Shown: in pieces, positions 13,639 through 18,044 of the stretch | Layout of the letters: the number at the start of each line of letters is the position of its first letter | Position numbering within the stretch: the stretch's first letter is position 1 | Assembly: GCA_041477005.1 (NCBI GenBank) | Contig: JBGOUJ010000087.1 | Location: forward strand, 1 to 18,044 | Length of the DNA: 18,044 nt | Reading direction: 5' to 3' | Source: JBGOUJ01 sp041477005 | Lineage (GTDB): Bacteria > Acidobacteriota > Terriglobia > Bryobacterales > JACQDG01 | Notes under the pieces: model-generated | The model's database searches: none | What the model was told of the DNA's origin: nothing | Seen by the model: the letters and a program-made list of their open reading frames with translations, nothing else | Translations under genes and position numbers: made by a program

Positions 13639-15234
13639 ATGACGGCGCACTACAACAACCCGGTCGAGGCCCGCCGACAGGCGATCCAGGCCGAGATCGA
13701 TGCAAGGCGGTCGGGGGCGGAAAGGAACCGCCTCGGCCAGTTCGCCACGCCCAACAGACTCGCGGTCGAGATCGCTCGGTACGTCGCGACGCTCCTTGGC
13801 CGCAAGAGAGACGGCATCTGTTTCGCCGACCCGTCGATCGGCACCGGCAGCTTTTTTTCCGCGGCGCTCATGGTGTTCGGGCGAGATCGCATCGCCAGCG
13901 CCGTCGGCATCGAACTCGATCCGGCCTTCTGCGACGCGGCCCGCGACCTCTGGGCCGACGCGGGGCTTGAGGTCGTGCGCGGCGACTTTACGCGAATCGT
14001 CGCCAGCCCATCCCGTCCGGCCGCCCCGAACCTCATCCTAGCCAACCCACCCTACGTGCGGCACCACCACTTGGAGCGCCAGAACAAGGAGCGCCTGCAA
14101 GCGCTGGCGCACCACATGACGGGCGTCGAGGTCAACGGGCTTGCGGGCCTGTACGTCTATTTTCTCCTCCTCGCCACCGCGTGGATGGAGGAGGGCGGCC
14201 ACGCGGCATGGCTCATCCCGTCGGAGTTCATGGACGTGAACTACGGAGCCGCGCTCAAACGCTTCCTCACCGACCGCGTGATGCTTGTGCGTGCTCATCG
14301 GTTCGACGCCAACGATGTCCAGTTCGGCGACGCCTTGGTCTCATCGGTCGTCTTGGTGTTCTACAAGGCGCCCCCGCCAGCCGGACACACCGTAGAGTTT
14401 ACCTTCGGGGGCACGCTGGCCCAGCCGCACGCCCACGAAACCGTCACGCTCGACCGACTGCGCGATTCGCGCAAGTGGACCGTGTACCCCGAGCACGCTA
14501 GGAACGACCGTCGCACATCCACCAACGCCGAGGGGGCAACGCTCGGAGACTTGTTCAAAATCCAGCGCGGCATCGCCACGGGTAGCAACAAGTTCTTCGT
14601 TCTCGAACGAGCCGACGCCGCCCGACGCGGCCTGCCGAAGAAGTTCCTGCGCCCGATCCTCCCCAGCCCGCGCCACCTCAAGGCGACAATCATCGATGCT
14701 GACGAGGACGGCTACCCGCTGATCGACCTACAGCTCTCCGTCATTGACTGCGACCTGCCGGAGCATGTTGTCGAGACGAAATACCCGGCACTGTGGGCAT
14801 ACCTGCAGACCGCCGAGACGCTGGGGATCAAAGACGGCTACCTCGTCGGCAAGCGGGCGCCGTGGTACAAGCAAGAGCAACGGCGGCCTGCGCCCTTCCT
14901 TTGCACGTACATGGGTCGGGGCGCCGACGAAAAGCAGCCGTTTCGCTTCATCTGGAACCGCTCGGCCGCCATAGGGACGAACCTGTACCTCATGCTATAC
15001 CCACAGGGCAGCCTCGCGGCCCTGCTGCGCGCGCAACCAGAGTGTGGCGCAGTGATCCACGAGCTTTTGCGTCGTGTCACCGGCCACGAGCTGCGCGGTG
15101 AGGGCCGAGTCTATGGCGGTGGGCTCAACAAGATCGAGCCGAGCGAACTGGGCCGCATTTCTGCAGGGATGTTTGTCGAGCGCTGGCCAGAGCTGAAGTC
15201 CGCGGTGCAGCGCCAGGGAACATTCTTCGGCTGA
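13639..15234 (+). CDS. N6-adenine DNA methyltransferase of the XamI-type restriction-modification system
   Basis: 531 residues. Gamma-type (TaqI/Eco57I-like) adenine methyltransferase: motif X-like GQFATP at 33-38, SAM-binding motif I DPSIGTGSFF at 64-73, an acidic residue in GIELDPAF at 90-97, GDF at 115-117, and catalytic motif IV NPPY at 136-139, which identifies transfer to adenine N6. The C-terminal half from about 290 (LGDLFKIQRGIATGSNKFFVL, then NRSAAIGTNLYLMLYP, GGGLNKIEPSEL) resembles the target recognition domain of this group. It lies five bases after a XamI-type endonuclease gene, so it should protect the same site, reported for XamI as GTCGAC. The ATG at 13639 is chosen because it follows the endonuclease stop; an in-frame ATG at 13591 would overlap that gene and adds an unconserved tail. 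The frame is fully intact, in contrast to its nuclease. Confidence 0.9.
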   Translation: MTAHYNNPVEARRQAIQAEIDARRSGAERNRLGQFATPNRLAVEIARYVATLLGRKRDGICFADPSIGTGSFFSAALMVFGRDRIASAVGIELDPAFCDAARDLWADAGLEVVRGDFTRIVASPSRPAAPNLILANPPYVRHHHLERQNKERLQALAHHMTGVEVNGLAGLYVYFLLLATAWMEEGGHAAWLIPSEFMDVNYGAALKRFLTDRVMLVRAHRFDANDVQFGDALVSSVVLVFYKAPPPAGHTVEFTFGGTLAQPHAHETVTLDRLRDSRKWTVYPEHARNDRRTSTNAEGATLGDLFKIQRGIATGSNKFFVLERADAARRGLPKKFLRPILPSPRHLKATIIDADEDGYPLIDLQLSVIDCDLPEHVVETKYPALWAYLQTAETLGIKDGYLVGKRAPWYKQEQRRPAPFLCTYMGRGADEKQPFRFIWNRSAAIGTNLYLMLYPQGSLAALLRAQPECGAVIHELLRRVTGHELRGEGRVYGGGLNKIEPSELGRISAGMFVERWPELKSAVQRQGTFFG

Positions 15235-15238
15235 CACG

Positions 15239-15463
15239 ATGGAGACGCATCTGGACGGAGCAACTGTGTCGTTCGAGTGGCGATTCGACGGGCTCGCTGA
15301 TGGGCGGACGCGACTCACGTAGCGGATTGTGCTGAAGGGCGAGAACTCGGCGGCATACGTCGCGCAGGTTCGGTCAGCGTTCACGCCCAGTCTTTCGGCG
15401 GGTATGAACAAGACCGCAGCGACAATAGCGCGGGCTGAGGCCAGCGGCAGCGGCGCCGGCTAA
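15239..15463 (+). pseudogene. 5'-truncated SRPBCC-like gene with in-frame stop
   Basis: Starting four bases after the methyltransferase stop, this frame reads VSFEWRFDGLADGRTRLT, then TAG (15320-15322), then RIVLKGENSAAYVAQVRSAF and SLSAGMNKTAATIARAEAS to TAA at 15461-15463. The pattern FEWRF-DGRTRLTQRIVL-GENAAAYV-PSLxxGM is what I know from SRPBCC (polyketide cyclase/START-like) proteins, where the interrupted codon is normally Gln; CAG to TAG is a single change. Only about the last 75 residues of a domain of about 150 are present, so the 5' half is missing exactly where the restriction-modification genes begin. I read it as a host gene fragment cut by arrival of that cassette. Family assignment is moderate. 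Confidence 0.55.
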
Positions 15464-15489
15464 CAAGATGGGATGAGAAGGCCGGCGCC
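15452..15489. terminator. Putative bidirectional hairpin between convergent genes
   Basis: A perfect 9-bp inverted repeat, GGCGCCGGC (15452-15460) and GCCGGCGCC (15481-15489), with a 20-nt loop. It lies between the plus-strand SRPBCC remnant and the 3' end of the minus-strand permease. No T-run follows on either strand, so a classical intrinsic terminator is not shown, but the position suits transcript-end or mRNA-stabilising structure. Confidence 0.4.
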
Positions 15490-15554
15490 TGGGCGGGATG
15501 CGATAAGCTCCCAAACAGATCAGGCACTCCAGATGCGATCAGAAAGGATACCAG

Positions 15555-16781
15555 CTATTCGTACCGCAAAGCCGTGACCGGATCCACGCGGGCGGCGCGG
15601 CGGGCGGGCCAGAAGCAGGCTTGCAAGCCCACTAGCAGAAGGACTGCCGACACTGCGACGAACGACACCGGGTCGAAAGGCGACACGTTCCAGATCTGTT
15701 TCGATAGAAGGCGCGCCGTGGAAAAGCTCGCGGCCAGGCCCAGCGCCATGCCCGCCAGCAAGAGCTTCAACCCCTGCCCCAGAACCATCGCTAGAATGTC
15801 ACCGAAGCCGGCGCCCAGCGCGATGCGCACGCCGATCTCGTGCGTCTGCTGGGAAACCGCGTTCGAGATCACGCCGTAGACTCCGATGACCGCCAGCGCC
15901 AGTCCTAGCCCGGCAAAGACCGCGAACAGCACCAGATTGAACCGCGGCTGGGAGAAGACCCACTCGCTCAGCACAACGTCCATCGTCTTCACATCGGTGA
16001 CCGGCTGGTCCTTGTCGACAGCATGAACTTCGCTGCGAACGGCGTTTGTCACCGTCGCCGGATCGCCCTGGGTAAGGACGACGAGCCGGTTCGCCATTCC
16101 GGTGATCGTGAACGGAAAATAGATCTCGGGGCTTATGGCGCGGGTCAGATTCTCATTCAGGGTGTCTTTGACCACCCCGACAATCTGCACCGAATCATCG
16201 GCAACTTTAAACGAGGCGTCTCGCAGCAGCGGAATTCGGACAATGCGTCCCAGCGCGTCCCCGGCCGACAGGTAGCGCCGGACGAACGCCTGGTTGGCCA
16301 GGGCGACATGGTGTTTCGCGGCCACTTCGTTCTCTGTGAACAGCCGGCCCTGCAAAAGGGCGATGCCCAGAGCTTTCGTGTAGTCCTGGTTGATCTGGTG
16401 GATCACCACGCTGCGGGTATCCCGCTGGGCATTGCCCGGCACTTCCACCGGAGCCTCGAGGTTCCCAAACGGATGCATAAAGGTGTTCAGTCCCACCGCC
16501 GCTACACCCGGCACGGCGCTGACCCGGTGCAGCAGGTCTTCGAAAAAGGCGATCCGGCGGGCCGGGTCCGGGTAGCGCTGGTCGGAAAGTGGGACCCGCA
16601 TCGTCAGCAGCCGATCGGTGCGGATGCCGAGATCGACGTTCTGCATCGCCAGCAGCGTGCGAATCATGAGGCTCGCCCCCACCAGCAGCATCAGCGACAG
16701 CGCCACCTCGGCCACCACCAGCCCGTGGCGCAGGACCGTCCGGCGGAATCCTCCGCTCACGCCGCGACCCGTATCTTTCAA
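15555..16781 (-). CDS. ADOP-type permease, C-terminal half (separated by a frameshift)
   Basis: 408-residue open frame encoding the second half of an acidobacterial duplicated orphan permease, a MacB/FtsX-like membrane protein with two MacB_PCD-FtsX modules and no ATPase of its own. Seen: a membrane helix at about 20-45 (LVVAEVALSLMLLVGASLMIRTLL), an extracytoplasmic MacB_PCD-like domain, then an FtsX domain with helices in LVLFAVFAGLGLALAVIGVYGVIS, VLGQGLKLLLAGMALGLAASF and FVAVSAVLLLVGLQACFWPA, ending with the family signature RRAARVDPVTALRYE. The apparent start is TTG at 16781, overlapping the TGA of the upstream half, with no ribosome binding site. Reading upstream in this frame gives TANLATPLKDTGRG, which continues the N-terminal half, so this is one broken gene rather than two. 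The role of ADOPs is poorly known; export or envelope remodelling is assumed from MacB. Confidence 0.85.
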   Translation of the reverse strand: MKDTGRGVSGGFRRTVLRHGLVVAEVALSLMLLVGASLMIRTLLAMQNVDLGIRTDRLLTMRVPLSDQRYPDPARRIAFFEDLLHRVSAVPGVAAVGLNTFMHPFGNLEAPVEVPGNAQRDTRSVVIHQINQDYTKALGIALLQGRLFTENEVAAKHHVALANQAFVRRYLSAGDALGRIVRIPLLRDASFKVADDSVQIVGVVKDTLNENLTRAISPEIYFPFTITGMANRLVVLTQGDPATVTNAVRSEVHAVDKDQPVTDVKTMDVVLSEWVFSQPRFNLVLFAVFAGLGLALAVIGVYGVISNAVSQQTHEIGVRIALGAGFGDILAMVLGQGLKLLLAGMALGLAASFSTARLLSKQIWNVSPFDPVSFVAVSAVLLLVGLQACFWPARRAARVDPVTALRYE

Positions 16782-17983
16782 CGGAGTCGCCAGGTTTGCC
16801 GTGCAAGTGTGAGCGCCGGAGCCAGCCCGAAAAGCAAGGCCGTCAGGACAGAGATGCCCAAAGTGAACAGCAGCACCGGAGTATTGATGGCAACCACGGA
16901 CTCATCGGGGATCGTGTTCGGAGGCACGATAGCCAGGATGGCATCGAGTCCCCAGACCGCGAAAGCCACGCCCAGCGCCCCGCCGGCCAGCGCCAGAAGC
17001 AAACTCTCGGTCAACAGTTGCCGGACGAGCCGCATCCGGCCGGCGCCCAACGAAGCGCGCACCGCCATCTCCTTCTGCCTCCCGGCGGCCCTCGAGAGCA
17101 GCAGGTTCGATACGTTCGCGCAGGCGATCAGCAACAGCAGCCCTACCGCCCCAAACAGGATCCACAAAGCGTCCTGAAGCCCGCTCGGGAACGATTCCTT
17201 GAACGAGACCAGGCCGACACGCCAGTTCTCCGGAAACCAGGCGGGCTCCCGTTTCTTCAAATCCTCGATGATGGGGTGAAGATCCGCCTCGGCTTGCGCG
17301 GCCGTTACGCCCGGCTTCAGGCGTCCCAGCAAATGTACGAAGCGAACGCCTTCCACCACCTGCCCCCGCCGGAAGACGACCGGCAGGTAAACGTCCGCTC
17401 CCCGCCACATGAAGCGGCGCGGCATGACCCCGACGACCGTGCGGACCTTTTCGTTCAGCCGTAACTGGCGGCCCAGAACGCCCGGGTCGCCGCCGAACTG
17501 GCGCTGCCAGAATTTGTAGCCGAGCACGGCCACATCCGGCGCGTCCGGGGCGCCGTCGGCCGGGGTGATGGCGCGCCCCAGCAGCGGCGGCACACCCATC
17601 ACCTGGAATGTATTAGAAGTGACGTAGTTCCCGCGCAGCCGCTGCGGCTCCCCCTGCCCGCTCCACAGCACGTCGCTGATGGTCGAAGCGATCACGCCCT
17701 CGAAGATGGAATTCCGCTCGGCGATCTCCAGAAATCCGTCCGTCGTATAGCCGGTCCGGAAGCCCTGCTGGCCCGGCTCCCGGAGGGCCACGCTCATCAA
17801 GGTATCGACGTCTCTGTAGGGGAAGGGATTCAAGAGCACGGCGTAGATCACGCTGTAGATCGCCGTGGTCGCGGCGATCCCGAGAGCCAGAGACAGGATG
17901 GCCACGGCGGTCACTCCCGGGCTTTTGAGCAGAGTGCGGAAGCCGAAGCGGAGGTCTTGGAAAAATTGTTCCAGCCAGGACAT
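16778..17983 (-). CDS. ADOP-type permease, N-terminal half (frameshifted before its second module)
   Basis: 401 residues, the first module of the same ADOP permease. It starts MSWLEQFFQDLRFGFRTLLK, the standard opening of this family, with a membrane helix at about 24-46 (VTAVAILSLALGIAATTAIYSVIY). A MacB_PCD domain follows (LRGNYVTSNTFQVMGVPPLLGR, VAVLGYKFWQRQFGGDPGVLGR, VVGVMPRRFMW), then an FtsX domain with helices around 275-300 (ALWILFGAVGLLLLIACANVSNLL), 325-350 and 370-395 (LLFTLGISVLTALLFGLAPAL). After LAPALTLAR the frame runs into QTWRLR and TGA. One missing G in the GG at 16799-16800 explains this: restoring GGG joins LAR to ANLATPLKDTGRG of the other half and gives about 809 residues, a normal ADOP length. 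The ATG has GGAAGG five bases upstream (17989-17994). A REP-like element begins 11 bp before the start codon. Confidence 0.87.
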   Translation of the reverse strand: MSWLEQFFQDLRFGFRTLLKSPGVTAVAILSLALGIAATTAIYSVIYAVLLNPFPYRDVDTLMSVALREPGQQGFRTGYTTDGFLEIAERNSIFEGVIASTISDVLWSGQGEPQRLRGNYVTSNTFQVMGVPPLLGRAITPADGAPDAPDVAVLGYKFWQRQFGGDPGVLGRQLRLNEKVRTVVGVMPRRFMWRGADVYLPVVFRRGQVVEGVRFVHLLGRLKPGVTAAQAEADLHPIIEDLKKREPAWFPENWRVGLVSFKESFPSGLQDALWILFGAVGLLLLIACANVSNLLLSRAAGRQKEMAVRASLGAGRMRLVRQLLTESLLLALAGGALGVAFAVWGLDAILAIVPPNTIPDESVVAINTPVLLFTLGISVLTALLFGLAPALTLARQTWRLR

Positions 17984-17994
17984 GATTGCCTTCC

Positions 17995-18044
17995 GAGCCG
18001 CGACCGTAAGGGAGCGGTTTCCCCTGACCGGGCAACCGCTCCCT
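17995..18044. repeat. REP-like palindromic element (cut by window edge)
   Basis: GAGCCGCGACCGTAAG is followed by a perfect 11-bp inverted repeat, AGGGAGCGGTT (18009-18019) and AACCGCTCCCT (18034-18044), with a 14-nt loop. On the minus strand it translates to PLPYGRGSE, a phrase I recognise from spurious proteins of Acidobacteriota, so a dispersed repetitive extragenic palindrome is likely. It may extend past the window. It lies immediately upstream of the permease gene. Confidence 0.6.

Noticed and set aside
16778..16781. Two separate, translationally coupled permease genes (TTGA overlap)
   Set aside because: The frame of the second half stays open and family-like upstream of the TTG, there is no ribosome binding site, and the two halves join into a standard ADOP protein with one base added.
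16023..17177. 384-codon plus-strand frame opposite both permease halves
   Set aside because: Mirror frame of a recognised membrane protein; no start context and no family resemblance.
17613..18035. 140-codon minus-strand frame at the right edge
   Set aside because: Its start is a translation of the REP-like element (PLPYGRGSE) and the rest is a shadow of the permease gene.

Overview
The window looks like a high-GC chromosome segment from the Acidobacteriota, probably the Bryobacterales/Solibacter side. The reasons are a CarboxypepD_reg-type TonB-dependent outer membrane protein, an ADOP-type orphan permease (acidobacterial duplicated orphan permease), Tat-exported GH109 and PIG-L enzymes, and intergenic spacers packed with 7-8 bp tandem repeats and REP-like DNA. 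This placement comes from family content; no rRNA or other phylogenetic marker is present.

Layout, left to right. (1) 1-1538, plus strand: the 3' end of a MoxR-type AAA+ ATPase, then a DUF58 protein, the usual MoxR/DUF58 pair. The spacer between them carries two inverted arrays of an 8-bp repeat. (2) 1539-1636: a short convergent spacer with two different 7-bp repeat arrays. (3) 1637-2617, minus: a Tat-exported PIG-L family deacetylase. (4) 2618-3358: about 740 bp without a convincing gene, holding three attC-like sites (integron cassette recombination sites) and a dispersed G+C-rich repeat. (5) 3406-6115, plus: a tandem pair of GH109-type Gfo/Idh/MocA proteins (alpha-N-acetylgalactosaminidase family), about 88% identical by my by-eye alignment, each preceded by an almost identical 47-nt leader. 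(6) 6116-6343: a spacer with a possible amidohydrolase C-terminal scrap. (7) 12254 down to 6344, minus: ECF sigma factor, an unusually long zinc-finger anti-sigma factor, and a 1076-residue TonB-dependent receptor-like protein. (8) 12255-12673: a spacer with no recognised gene. (9) 12674-15234, plus: a XamI-type restriction-modification pair. The endonuclease gene is broken by two compensating single-base frameshifts; the N6-adenine methyltransferase is intact. (10) 15239-15463: a 5'-truncated SRPBCC-like gene with an in-frame stop. (11) 17983 down to 15555, minus: an ADOP permease split into two overlapping reading frames by one single-base deletion. (12) 17995-18044: a REP-like palindromic element cut by the window edge.

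How the parts may work together: PIG-L deacetylase, two GH109-like enzymes and a TonB-type outer membrane protein behind a sigma/anti-sigma switch suggest a locus for taking up and processing N-acetylated amino-sugar material. That is inference, because the genes lie on both strands and no transport substrate is visible. The right third looks like a region of turnover: an acquired restriction-modification cassette with a decayed nuclease, a broken neighbour and a broken permease. Three of these four lesions are single-base indels in short homopolymers, so assembly error must be excluded before calling them biological.
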